In this document: piece after piece, positions 39,644 to 47,743 of the stretch
Layout of the letters: every line of letters begins with the position of its first letter
How positions within the stretch are numbered: the stretch's first letter is position 1
Assembly (NCBI GenBank): GCA_035510605.1
Contig: DATKGW010000021.1
Location: 1 to 47,792 of the forward strand
Length of the DNA stretch: 47,792 bases
Reading direction: 5' to 3'
Origin: DATKGW01 sp035510605
Lineage (GTDB): Bacteria > Patescibacteriota > Saccharimonadia > Saccharimonadales > CAIOMD01
Made by a program: the position numbers and the translations under genes
The notes under the pieces: generated by a model
The model's input: the letters and a program-made list of their open reading frames with translations, nothing else
Told to the model about the DNA's origin: nothing
Database searches by the model: none

Positions 39644-40561
39644 TCAAGCGAATGCCAAGATTAGCGATTGTACAGCATCGTCAGGGTTTATGGTGGTCGT
39701 TTTCATTTGTTTGTCTATTTTTATAGCCCGCTCAATAAGGCTAACGAGCTTCTTTTCGGTAATCCGGCGAGCAGTCGCTAAGTTTTTTCGCACTACAAAC
39801 GGGCTAAGTTTGGAGTTTTCGGCAATTTCTTGCACCGAAATTGAGCCAGCGGTTTTTACTATGGCGAGAGCACTCAATTGCCAGGTAATCATACCCAAAA
39901 TCGCCTGCGGCTCCATACCCTGAGCCCTCTGTTCGGTATACAACTTTAGAGCTTCGGACATATTGCCGGCAAATGCCGCGTCCAACATGGTAAAAATACT
40001 GCTCTGCGGGTTGTAAGTCGTTAAAAGTTGAATACTTAAAGTCGAGATTTTTGGATTATATAAGATAAGTTTTTGTAGCTCGTTGGCCAACAATTGATGA
40101 TTGGTACCCACCCTATCAACCAGAGCCTGGGCTGTTTCAAATGTTATCTGGCCACCAAGCAACATTGTTTGTTCAACAATCCATTTTATTAAGGCATCAC
40201 CCTCTAGGTGCTCAAATTCTCTGACGTCTGCCAGATTTTTGAGGTTACTTAAATATTTGCTACGCCCATCAATATGATTTTCTATAATTACCAGATCTGT
40301 GGTGTCGGCCGTATTGTCGGTAATATGTGCGAGATTATCAGTTAATGTTTTATTTAAACTTAAGTTCCGCAGTACTACCAACCGGCGCTGTGATAAAAAT
40401 GGCAAAGTTGATATGGCATCAATCAGTTGCACCATCTCAAGCGTTTCGCCATCCAGCCTGTCGATCGCCATTGTGCCATGCACACCGGCAAAACCGGCCA
40501 CAAATTCTTTAGCTGCTTGCTCGCGGGCCTGGCCATTATCACCAACAAATGCCACAATCAT
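39644..40561 (-). CDS. holA: DNA polymerase III subunit delta
   Basis: 305 aa. The clamp-loader delta subunit that opens the sliding clamp. It begins MIVAFVGDNGQAREQAAKEF, and FLSQRRLVVLRNLSLNK fits the HolA domain I sequence. The C-terminal helical collar has AQGMEPQAILGMITWQLSAL. The protein lacks a strict Walker A, as is normal for delta. It is the gene downstream of mutM, with overlapping ATGA, and converges with rpsT. Confidence 0.9.
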   Translation of the reverse strand: MIVAFVGDNGQAREQAAKEFVAGFAGVHGTMAIDRLDGETLEMVQLIDAISTLPFLSQRRLVVLRNLSLNKTLTDNLAHITDNTADTTDLVIIENHIDGRSKYLSNLKNLADVREFEHLEGDALIKWIVEQTMLLGGQITFETAQALVDRVGTNHQLLANELQKLILYNPKISTLSIQLLTTYNPQSSIFTMLDAAFAGNMSEALKLYTEQRAQGMEPQAILGMITWQLSALAIVKTAGSISVQEIAENSKLSPFVVRKNLATARRITEKKLVSLIERAIKIDKQMKTTTINPDDAVQSLILAFA

Positions 40562-41442
40562 TTTTTACTCCCTTTATACAACTTCTGGCAATGCAGACAA
40601 ACATGTGTTCCCCGGCCAGCCACCCTTATTTTTACAATAGCATGATTACAGTTCGGACACGGTAACTTTTCTCTTCTAAAAACTTGTGCAAAATCAGTAT
40701 AACTACCTCTATTGCCTTCGGCATTAACATAATTTCTATCTGTTGAACCGCCTTTTTCAATTCCCAACGACAAAACTTCCCTAATGGCAGTAAAGAGATT
40801 TTTTATTTTAACTTTTGGAATGGCGCTAACAATGCTGGCCGGGTGTATTTTAGCTGCAAATAAAGATTCATCAGCATAGATGTTACCGATGCCGGCAATT
40901 ACAGTTTGGTCTAGCAGCACGGCTTTTATATTGGAATTCTTGCGCCTTTGCAACCTGGCTACTAAATCCTCTGCGCTAAAATTTTTATCCAGTGGTTCCG
41001 GCCCGACTTTTTGCATAAAATCTATATTCGGAATCTCTACGGTTGGTATTAGACGCATCCAACCGAACTTACGCTGGTCATTAAAATAAAGTTTACTTTT
41101 ATCTTTGAATTCTATAGTTACTCGAGTGGATCTATCTGGTAATTCACCAATCAGGCTATCGGTTGGGTGGCCCGCGCCAAAATTCTCTGCACCGCGGTAA
41201 ACTAGCTGCCCGGTCATTTTAAGATGAATAACCAAGCTGTACTTACTGGATAAATCTATCATTAAAACTTTGGCCCGTCGCCTGATATCAATAATTTCGG
41301 CGCCAATTAAAAACCGTTTTACGTCTGCCTCTGTATTGGGAAAGCTTTTTGGCCAATTATAATCAACTTGAGCAACCTCGTGGCCAACAATCAATCGTGT
41401 TAATCCAACTCGAACGGTTTCAACTTCAGGTAACTCCGGCAT
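40558..41442 (-). CDS. mutM: Formamidopyrimidine-DNA glycosylase
   Basis: A 294-aa glycosylase/AP lyase that removes 8-oxoguanine and other oxidised purines. The start at 41442 gives MPELPEVETV, leaving the N-terminal Pro as the catalytic nucleophile and Glu3 as acid. A start three codons upstream (ATG 41451) would bury it. A H2TH segment follows (VIAGIGNIYADESLF, with KIHPAS) and a C-terminal zinc finger with CPNC and CLHC. The mRNA is probably leaderless: TATAAT ends 7 nt upstream. It overlaps holA by 4 nt (ATGA), with TGA as its stop. Confidence 0.96.
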   Translation of the reverse strand: MPELPEVETVRVGLTRLIVGHEVAQVDYNWPKSFPNTEADVKRFLIGAEIIDIRRRAKVLMIDLSSKYSLVIHLKMTGQLVYRGAENFGAGHPTDSLIGELPDRSTRVTIEFKDKSKLYFNDQRKFGWMRLIPTVEIPNIDFMQKVGPEPLDKNFSAEDLVARLQRRKNSNIKAVLLDQTVIAGIGNIYADESLFAAKIHPASIVSAIPKVKIKNLFTAIREVLSLGIEKGGSTDRNYVNAEGNRGSYTDFAQVFRREKLPCPNCNHAIVKIRVAGRGTHVCLHCQKLYKGSKK

Positions 41443-41449
41443 CTTATAC

Positions 41450-41457
41450 ATTATAAT
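41450..41457. promoter_or_regulatory. Shared palindromic -10 for divergent mutM and DciA-like gene
   Basis: ATTATAAT is its own reverse complement and gives a perfect TATAAT on both strands: 41455-41450 on the minus strand, 7 nt before the mutM ATG, and 41452-41457 on the plus strand, 8 nt before the ATG at 41466. The two start codons lie only 23 bp apart, so both transcripts would be leaderless. RNA polymerase cannot occupy both at once, so the two genes should compete. Confidence 0.6.
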
Positions 41458-41465
41458 GGTGAGAG

Positions 41466-41702
41466 ATGGATTCCATAAAAGATATTCTGATTCAAAAAGA
41501 CTTAAGCGAGCCGACGGAGCTCACGGCTCTGCGTAAATATTGCGAGAAACTATTTAACTTTACCCCTAAAATATCGATTAAAAATAATTGTATCTGGCTA
41601 ACGGTACCTAACGGGATTTTGGCCACAGAACTGCGAATGCGCTCGCCGGAAATCAAACGTCACTGCCAATTAACTCAAAAATTAATTATTCGAATCGGCT
41701 AG
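41466..41702 (+). CDS. Small DciA/DUF721-like protein
   Basis: A 78-aa protein with an N-terminal acidic helix (SIKDILIQKDLSEPTELTAL) and a C-terminal beta-type domain (IWLTVPNGILATELRMRSPE, LTQKLIIRIG). The C-terminal part resembles the DUF721/DciA family, which loads the replicative helicase DnaB. The protein is shorter than typical DciA. The similarity is by eye and moderate. Leaderless from a shared promoter with mutM. It overlaps the HAD gene tail to tail by 21 nt. Confidence 0.6.
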   Translation: MDSIKDILIQKDLSEPTELTALRKYCEKLFNFTPKISIKNNCIWLTVPNGILATELRMRSPEIKRHCQLTQKLIIRIG

Positions 41703-42086
41703 AATTCGGCTCAGCTCAGGTTTTAGTGCCTCAACACCTTTATAAAGAATAGATTTCATGCCGATCGCCTTAGCGCCATCACAATGTTGCTGGTTATCAT
41801 CTACATAAATACATTCGCTAGGGCGTACATCAAGTTTTTGAGCAATTAACTTATAAAAATCAGGGTTTGGTTTCACCATAGCGTGTTGATGAGATGTAGC
41901 TATTTCGTCAAATAAATCTATGTATTCTAAACCGATTAACTGATTTAAATCCCTGCCAGCATTAGATAGTATGCCAATTTTATATCTCGGCTTAAGATCG
42001 TGTTTGATAATTTCAAGTAGAGGCTTGTTGGGCAAACCTCCTAGATCAATCACTCCATAAAAATCAAAAATAATCGCTTTTATCAA
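41682..42086 (-). CDS. HAD-like hydrolase without cap domain
   Basis: 134 aa. HAD motifs are I (IFDFYGVI), II (ILSNAG), III (Lys in MVKPNPD) and IV (YVDDNQQH). The protein goes from motif I to II in about 30 residues, with no cap domain, so it is a minimal HAD. Tyr replaces the second Asp of motif I (DxD to DxY); this weakens the phosphatase prediction, though FDxxGV variants occur in some subfamilies. The start is a TTG overlapping the polA TGA (TTGA). Substrate unknown. Confidence 0.75.
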   Translation of the reverse strand: MIKAIIFDFYGVIDLGGLPNKPLLEIIKHDLKPRYKIGILSNAGRDLNQLIGLEYIDLFDEIATSHQHAMVKPNPDFYKLIAQKLDVRPSECIYVDDNQQHCDGAKAIGMKSILYKGVEALKPELSRILADSNN

Positions 42087-44683
42087 AGTTCGCCCCAGTT
42101 TTGACCGACATGGACATCAACATTCAAAACTACGCCAAGTTCTGGGTAAATATTCTCCATCTTATCTTTTAGGATTTTAGACACTACCTCAGCCTTAGCA
42201 ACCGAGCATTCCACTAGAATAGAATCATGAACCTGCAAAAGCTGGTGGCAACCAGCTGGAAGATCCTTATTAACCTCTATCATAGCCATCTTCATAAGGT
42301 CGGCCTCGGTACCTTGCATTGGCATATTTACCGCTTGGCGCAAAGCTGCCTCACGAACAATAAAGTTGCCCGATTTTACATCCGGTGTCGGACGGCGGCG
42401 GCCAAACAATGTTTCTACGTAACCCCGATCCCTAGCCTGATTTTTTAGTTTATTAATATAATCCACCAGCGGCTGGCGAGCGGCAAAATAGCGCTCGATA
42501 AACTCTTTAGCATCACCAAAAGTCATGCCGGTGGCAGCCGCCAAACCATGCGGGCTCATGCCGTAAAGCACTCCAAAATTAATCGTCTTGGCATTGCGAC
42601 GTTGCTCGGGTAATACATCTTCCAAGGCTATGCCATAAACCTCGGCCGCCGTGCGGGTATGAATATCCGCACCACTGTTAAATACCTCTATCATGTCGTT
42701 ATCACCAGCCATTACCGCCGCCAGACGCAGTTCAAATTGGCTATAATCGGCCGATACGAAAACATTGCCCTTACCGGCCACAAAGGCCGTACGAATAGTT
42801 TTGCCGACTTCGCTGCGCACTGGAATATTCTGTAAATTCGGGTCAGTCGAACTTAGTCGCCCGGTCTGCGCTATCGTTAAATTGAATGTAGTATGGATTC
42901 GGTTATCTTTTGTGGCCAGTTTGGGCAAAGCATCTACATAAGTGTTTTTAAGTTTTGAATATTCGCGGTATTTGCTAATACAATCGATAATCGGGTGCAA
43001 ACCACGCAATTTATCCAGTTCGTTGGATGCAGTAGACAAACCGGTTTTACCTTTTTTTACACCTACAGTCGGCAAACCGATATCCTCGAATAACACCTTT
43101 GCCAGCTGCTGTGGGCTCGAGATGTTAAAGATTTGGTTGGCATAACCATAAATTGTTTGTTCAATATCACTGATTTGATCTTCTAGCCGCCGCCCCATCT
43201 TCTCTAAATAAGGTACGTCCACGCCAATCCCGGTATATTCCATCCGCGCCAGCACAGCAATAACCGGCCATTCTATGTTTTTTGCCAGGTCGACTAATTT
43301 TGGTATTTTAACCATTTCGGCTACCTGCTTTGAGTGCAAACTTTGCAAAACGCCAATCAACTCCGGTGTGTGATGTGGAATATCTTCTGGCGGAATGGAT
43401 GCCATATCAACTAATTGATAGCCGATTTCTGCCTCTGCCAAATCATTTAAGCTTTTAGCTGTATGCAGACTGTCCAATAAAAAGGCTGCCACCTGCACAT
43501 CATGAGCCACTTTGTCGGCTTTTACTCCTAAATAAAACAAACTTTTAAGCTGTTGTTTGACATCGTAACCAACAAATGCGGTAGATTCTAGAGTTAGTTT
43601 TACCTTTTTAAAATCATCTATATGCTGTGGCAACAAAAAGGTCGTAGCTGTATCTTTTGTGCCTAAGACTATGGCGTAAGGATTGGCTCCATGAGCTCCA
43701 CGGGCATAGGCTTGTATGTAAACTTCATCCTTACCCGTAATTTTAAAATCCTTGGGTGTTACCATTTTAGGCAAATGTAGATTACCGCGCGGCGCATTGC
43801 CGTCATTAATGTCTACAGCAACATCAGATATTTCCGGCATTTGGCGTAGTAAGCTCCTGAATTCCAACTTCTCTAAATTGGCCTTTAGTTTAGGTGCATC
43901 AAACTTGTTGACATCCATCGATTGAAGATCCAGTTTTATCGGCGCATCGGTGTAGAGTGTGGCAAGTTTTTTACTCAAAACAGCCATATCTTTGCCGGCC
44001 ACCAATTTATCGTGGATACTTTTGTTTATCAGCTCAATATTTTCATAAATGTTATCCAGTGTCTGGTACTTTTTTAGCAGTTCTATGGCTGTTTTTTCGC
44101 CTATACCAGGTACGCCTGGGATATTATCCGAAGCATCGCCTTTAAGTGATTTTAGATCCAAAAATTGAGTCGGCTCCAGGCCGTATTTTGCTCTAAAACT
44201 CTCCGGGTGGAATTCCTCAATGTTACTAAAACCCTTTTTTAAGGCATAGACTTTTACATGGCCGTTAATACATTGCAGAACGTCAAGGTCGCTAGTGATA
44301 AGAATAGTCTCCACATTTTTGGCTCTGGCCTGCTCGGCTAAAGTTGCCATAATATCGTCGGCCTCATAATCGTCCAACTCGTAAAGCGGCCAACCGAATG
44401 ATTCCAGGAGCTCGTGCAATATCGGAATTTGGGCATAAAAATCCGCTGGAGCTGGTTTACGACCGGCCTTATACTGCGGATAAATCTTTAGCCGGCTACG
44501 AATGTTGGTTTTTGGCTTATCCCAAGCAACTGCCACGTAATCGGGTTTCAACCTCTTAATAACCTCTAAGCTAAGCGTGGTGAAGCCATAAACGCCTCCG
44601 GTTGGTGTGCCATCTTTGGTGGTTAGCCCGGGCATGGCGTAATAACCACGGTAAAAAACACTTTTGCCGTCAATTAATACCAA
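42083..44683 (-). CDS. polA: DNA polymerase I
   Basis: 866 aa. An N-terminal 5' nuclease domain (LIDGKSVFYRGYYAMPGL, DDYEADDIMATLA, GDASDNIPGVPGIGEKTA), a central 3'-5' exonuclease-like domain (about 330-450), and the family A polymerase. The polymerase has SADYSQFELRLAAVMAGD, RRNAKTINFGVLYGMSPHGL and MQGTEADLMKMAM and ends with LLQVHDSILVE. In the central domain the Asp/Glu pair and other exo motifs are not obvious, so proofreading is probably lost, as in Taq-like enzymes. The start is TTG 44683; in the same frame there are 13 further codons upstream with no canonical start. It is transcribed with the HAD gene. Confidence 0.93.
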   Translation of the reverse strand: MVLIDGKSVFYRGYYAMPGLTTKDGTPTGGVYGFTTLSLEVIKRLKPDYVAVAWDKPKTNIRSRLKIYPQYKAGRKPAPADFYAQIPILHELLESFGWPLYELDDYEADDIMATLAEQARAKNVETILITSDLDVLQCINGHVKVYALKKGFSNIEEFHPESFRAKYGLEPTQFLDLKSLKGDASDNIPGVPGIGEKTAIELLKKYQTLDNIYENIELINKSIHDKLVAGKDMAVLSKKLATLYTDAPIKLDLQSMDVNKFDAPKLKANLEKLEFRSLLRQMPEISDVAVDINDGNAPRGNLHLPKMVTPKDFKITGKDEVYIQAYARGAHGANPYAIVLGTKDTATTFLLPQHIDDFKKVKLTLESTAFVGYDVKQQLKSLFYLGVKADKVAHDVQVAAFLLDSLHTAKSLNDLAEAEIGYQLVDMASIPPEDIPHHTPELIGVLQSLHSKQVAEMVKIPKLVDLAKNIEWPVIAVLARMEYTGIGVDVPYLEKMGRRLEDQISDIEQTIYGYANQIFNISSPQQLAKVLFEDIGLPTVGVKKGKTGLSTASNELDKLRGLHPIIDCISKYREYSKLKNTYVDALPKLATKDNRIHTTFNLTIAQTGRLSSTDPNLQNIPVRSEVGKTIRTAFVAGKGNVFVSADYSQFELRLAAVMAGDNDMIEVFNSGADIHTRTAAEVYGIALEDVLPEQRRNAKTINFGVLYGMSPHGLAAATGMTFGDAKEFIERYFAARQPLVDYINKLKNQARDRGYVETLFGRRRPTPDVKSGNFIVREAALRQAVNMPMQGTEADLMKMAMIEVNKDLPAGCHQLLQVHDSILVECSVAKAEVVSKILKDKMENIYPELGVVLNVDVHVGQNWGEL

Positions 44684-44738
44684 TCGTTTATTCGGCTCAG
44701 TCGCAGCTATTACATTTCTCCCTTATGTGTATACAAAT

Positions 44739-44744
44739 ATTATA
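44739..44744 (-). promoter_or_regulatory. -10 element of polA
   Basis: TATAAT on the minus strand, about 55 nt before the TTG at 44683. The leader includes AAGGGAG (44721-44727), an SD-like site too far from the TTG to serve it well. No -35 is clear. Confidence 0.4.
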
Positions 44745-44780
44745 CCCTTCGAGAGAATAGTTTGCCTAAGCTAACTAAAA

Positions 44781-45947
44781 TTATCTTGATAAAGCCGCGG
44801 TTGTATCTGATGTATTGAAACTAACCGTGTTACTGACATGTAGAGTTAATTGTTGGTCAGACGTACTACCATTTTTTAAGGCTGCAATGACACCATCCGT
44901 TACTTCATCAATATTATCAATTGCTACAGTGTTACCGGTGGTTAAGTTTACATCTTTTTGCAGCTTATTAGTCTGATCAATAATGTAAGCCCGTACCAAG
45001 CCTTGGGAAAAATCCAAGCCGACATTTTTTGAGCCGGAGGATTGGTCGATCTTTAACCAAGACAATTTTTGCGCAAAAGTGGGCTTGATGCTGGCATAAC
45101 CATACTTAATAGTTACAGGTGTTTGCAACATCGTATTGGCTTGCGCCAGATCGTCTGTCAGGTCGCTGGCATAAACTTTGGGTTTAATAGTCACCGAGTT
45201 AACGCTAATATTCGGCGTGCTGGCTCGGCTCAAAGCTAATTTAATTTGTTCAGCGATAAAATTCGGGTTTGTCTGAAAACCAACTAGCGCCGGTTTTATG
45301 GTCAGTTTGTTTTTATCAATCACCAGCTGCGCATCTGTTGATTTAGTCTGGCTAGGGTTAATAACCCTCGCCACATACCCGGCAACAATTCTGTCATTCA
45401 TGGATATCGGCACATCATAGCGCTGCCAATTAAGATAAGAAAACGGACTGACGCGTTTTTGGATAACCTGATTGCTAAGTGCGGTCGTATCAGCTTTGAT
45501 GTTAAACTGGCCAATCGGAACTTGGCGGACCAAGCCGCCCTCAACCAAGGTAATCTGCATATTATTAAAACGGGCATCGAGTGTATCTATTATCTGCTGT
45601 TTGTTCATGCCACCAATAGCTACATCGCCAACGTAAGTAAACGGAAGTGCCCGGCCATGATATTTCCAGCTAATCAAAACTCCGGTTGTCATAATCACTA
45701 AAGCAAAAGCCAAAATAATATATAAAGCGTCCAACAAGCCACGGGTCAGATTATTAATCATCTGACTTTTTTTGAACGCCTTAGCCCCCGTTATAAAATC
45801 AACGGGTTTTGGCACGTTTAATTCTCTAGTTAAAGTTGTTCCAGTCGATATCGTACTTTGATTTTTATATTCATGCCCAGATTTTTTGCGTGCGAAAGCA
45901 ATAACTGTGGCAGCACGGTACCTTGGACTTAACATTTCCGAGTCCAC
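44781..45947 (-). CDS. PG_binding_4-like membrane-anchored protein
   Basis: 388 aa. A cytoplasmic N-terminus of about 70 residues, one membrane helix (about 72-94, YIILAFALVIMTTGVLI), and an outer region. After the helix FTYVGDVAIGGMNKQQIIDTL and QITLVEGGLVRQVPIG match the peptidoglycan-binding domain type 4 seen in VanW and L,D-transpeptidase proteins. No YkuD or VanW domain follows; the remaining ~250 residues are beta-rich and Ser/Thr-rich, with a second similar repeat likely (KPALVGFQTNPNFIAEQI). It probably binds cell wall without catalytic activity. The start is GTG 45947 with AAAGGA at 5-nt spacing. Confidence 0.75.
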   Translation of the reverse strand: MDSEMLSPRYRAATVIAFARKKSGHEYKNQSTISTGTTLTRELNVPKPVDFITGAKAFKKSQMINNLTRGLLDALYIILAFALVIMTTGVLISWKYHGRALPFTYVGDVAIGGMNKQQIIDTLDARFNNMQITLVEGGLVRQVPIGQFNIKADTTALSNQVIQKRVSPFSYLNWQRYDVPISMNDRIVAGYVARVINPSQTKSTDAQLVIDKNKLTIKPALVGFQTNPNFIAEQIKLALSRASTPNISVNSVTIKPKVYASDLTDDLAQANTMLQTPVTIKYGYASIKPTFAQKLSWLKIDQSSGSKNVGLDFSQGLVRAYIIDQTNKLQKDVNLTTGNTVAIDNIDEVTDGVIAALKNGSTSDQQLTLHVSNTVSFNTSDTTAALSR

Positions 45948-46010
45948 GGTTTTCCTTTATTTTAAATTTTAGATCTATGTCTCTTTTTTGTGCACGCAGC
46001 TTATGCTTTA

Positions 46011-46039
46011 ACTGTATAGCCTTACTCTAAGTACGTCAA
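46011..46039 (-). promoter_or_regulatory. Promoter of the PG_binding_4 gene
   Basis: The minus strand has TTGACG (46039-46034), a 17-bp spacer and TACAGT (46016-46011). The -35 lies against the end of the kinase gene. The leader is about 60 nt and ends with the SD AAAGGA. Confidence 0.6.
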
Positions 46040-46609
46040 CTACATCATTTTAAATAAAGTTTTCTCAACATTTAAAAAGAATTGTGCCTCGTCGCTATTG
46101 TTAGTAAATAAATAATCAGCAGTTTCTTTGACTGTTTTTATACTAAATTCCGCCGGATTGTCGGACTGGTGCCATTCGGCTTGCTCCTCTGCCCTAAACT
46201 GCTTATAAGTAATAAAATCATCACCACGTTTACGAATCTTTAATCTTTCATATCTTATCTTTGAATCGGCATCAACAAATATTAAAATACCGCCTTGGCT
46301 TTTGATTTCATTAATTTCGCCTTTTGTGCGTATGCTAGCTGCAACCAAACCAATTTTGTTACCGGATTTTGTATAATGTTCAATACATAAATCAACCAGC
46401 ACACCCGCTCCGCCCTCGGCTCTAAGTTCATTACCTACCTTGGTTTGGGTAGGTCGTAAAATATTACCGTAACGCTGTATGGCTGCCTCACGAACCATAT
46501 CACCAGTCGAAATAAATAAATAACCATGCTTGTCTGCCAAATACTCGGCCAGCGTGTCTTTGCCGCTGGCATTCGTGCCACCAATCCCAATCAGCCATGG
46601 TTTTACCAT
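46040..46609 (-). CDS. P-loop nucleotide kinase-like protein
   Basis: 189 aa. The P-loop GIGGTNASGKDT lies at about residues 8-19, and the next segment (YLFISTGDMVREAA) looks like the nucleotide-binding part of a (d)NMP or dephospho-CoA kinase. FVDADSKIRYERLKIRKRGD is a LID-like region. The sequence is more like AAA_18/CoaE-like kinases than like a standard adk or cmk. The substrate is not clear. It is placed 9 nt after rpoD on the same strand. Confidence 0.75.
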   Translation of the reverse strand: MVKPWLIGIGGTNASGKDTLAEYLADKHGYLFISTGDMVREAAIQRYGNILRPTQTKVGNELRAEGGAGVLVDLCIEHYTKSGNKIGLVAASIRTKGEINEIKSQGGILIFVDADSKIRYERLKIRKRGDDFITYKQFRAEEQAEWHQSDNPAEFSIKTVKETADYLFTNNSDEAQFFLNVEKTLFKMM

Positions 46610-46618
46610 GGTTCTATT

Positions 46619-47731
46619 TTACTTGATGTAGTCAAGGAGGCGCTTGGAGTCTTTGTGCTTGCGTAGTTTTGCCAAAGCTTTAGCCTCAATTTGACGGATC
46701 CGCTCGCGGGTAACACTAAATTCCTGGCCGACTTCTTCCAACGTATGGCTTTTGCCATCCTCTAGCCCAAAACGCAGACGTATAATCTTTTGTTCGCGCT
46801 CGCTTAAAGAGCCGAGCAAATCTTTAACCTGCTCTTTTAATAGTTGGTTGGCAGCCGATTCTTCCGGGCTGATGGTATCTTCGTCTTCGACAAAGTCACC
46901 CAGTACGCTATCTTCTTCGTCGTCGCGCACACTCTGATCTAAGCTATGAATATCCTGTTTGATCTTCATAATGTGTTCGACCTTTTCGACTTCAATTTCC
47001 ATTTCTTTGGCGATTTCGTCATTGGTCGGTTCGCGGTTTAGCTCCTGGGTCAAACGGCGCTGAGTCCGCAGCAATTTATTTATGGTTTCAACCATGTGCA
47101 CCGGGATACGAATAGTGCGGGCTTGGTCGGCAATAGCCCGGGTGATAGCCTGACGGATCCACCAAGTTGCATAAGTACTGAATTTAAAACCCTTGTCCGG
47201 GTCAAATTTTTCTACGGCGCGCAGCAAACCAGTGTTACCCTCTTGGATAAGATCTAAAAGGTCTAAACCACGGCCGACATAGCGCTTGGCGATTGAAACA
47301 ACCAAACGCATATTGGCTTCGGCCATCTTATCTTTAGCCCGCTTATCGCCGGCCACAACTTTGTGAGCTAGAGCCAGTTCTTCTTCAGCAGTTAGCAGAG
47401 GAATCTTACCGATTTCGCGCAAGTATAACCGGACCGAGTCATCAGAAACGTCATCCAGATAAACATTGGGGACCACCAAAGCTTCTTCGTCTTCGGCGAC
47501 CCATTCATCACTAAAATCATCAGCCGCCGGTTCATCAGAGACTACCAGCTCAATGCCGGCTTCAGTCATTTCACCGTACAGCACATCTAAAATATCCAGA
47601 TTGTCCGGCGTATCGGCAATTTCTTTAAAAATTTCCTTTTGCTCCAAGTGGCCTTCTCGTTTACCCTTTTCGAGCAATTTGTCTTTAGCGACATTTAAAT
47701 CAATCTGGGCGTTTGTATCGTCGTCTGACAC
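46619..47731 (-). CDS. rpoD: RNA polymerase primary sigma factor
   Basis: 370 aa. An acidic N-terminal region lacks a full region 1.1. Region 1.2 is DSVRLYLREIGKIPLL. Regions 2.1-2.4 contain MRLVVSIAKRYVGRGLDLLD and FSTYATWWIRQAITRAIADQ. Region 4.2 has the HTH LEEVGQEFSVTRERIRQIEAKA. The conserved 2.4 and 4.2 fit recognition of the TATAAT/TTGACA promoters seen in the window. The start is a GTG. It is preceded by the end of a probable dnaG, the conserved dnaG-rpoD order. Confidence 0.97.
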   Translation of the reverse strand: MSDDDTNAQIDLNVAKDKLLEKGKREGHLEQKEIFKEIADTPDNLDILDVLYGEMTEAGIELVVSDEPAADDFSDEWVAEDEEALVVPNVYLDDVSDDSVRLYLREIGKIPLLTAEEELALAHKVVAGDKRAKDKMAEANMRLVVSIAKRYVGRGLDLLDLIQEGNTGLLRAVEKFDPDKGFKFSTYATWWIRQAITRAIADQARTIRIPVHMVETINKLLRTQRRLTQELNREPTNDEIAKEMEIEVEKVEHIMKIKQDIHSLDQSVRDDEEDSVLGDFVEDEDTISPEESAANQLLKEQVKDLLGSLSEREQKIIRLRFGLEDGKSHTLEEVGQEFSVTRERIRQIEAKALAKLRKHKDSKRLLDYIK

Positions 47732-47743
47732 TATAAAATAAAC

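Noticed and set aside
40558..42086. UGA recoding (genetic code 25 or 4)
   Set aside because: mutM and polA both end at TGA in stop/start overlaps with the next gene, and the proteins end at the expected family C-termini.
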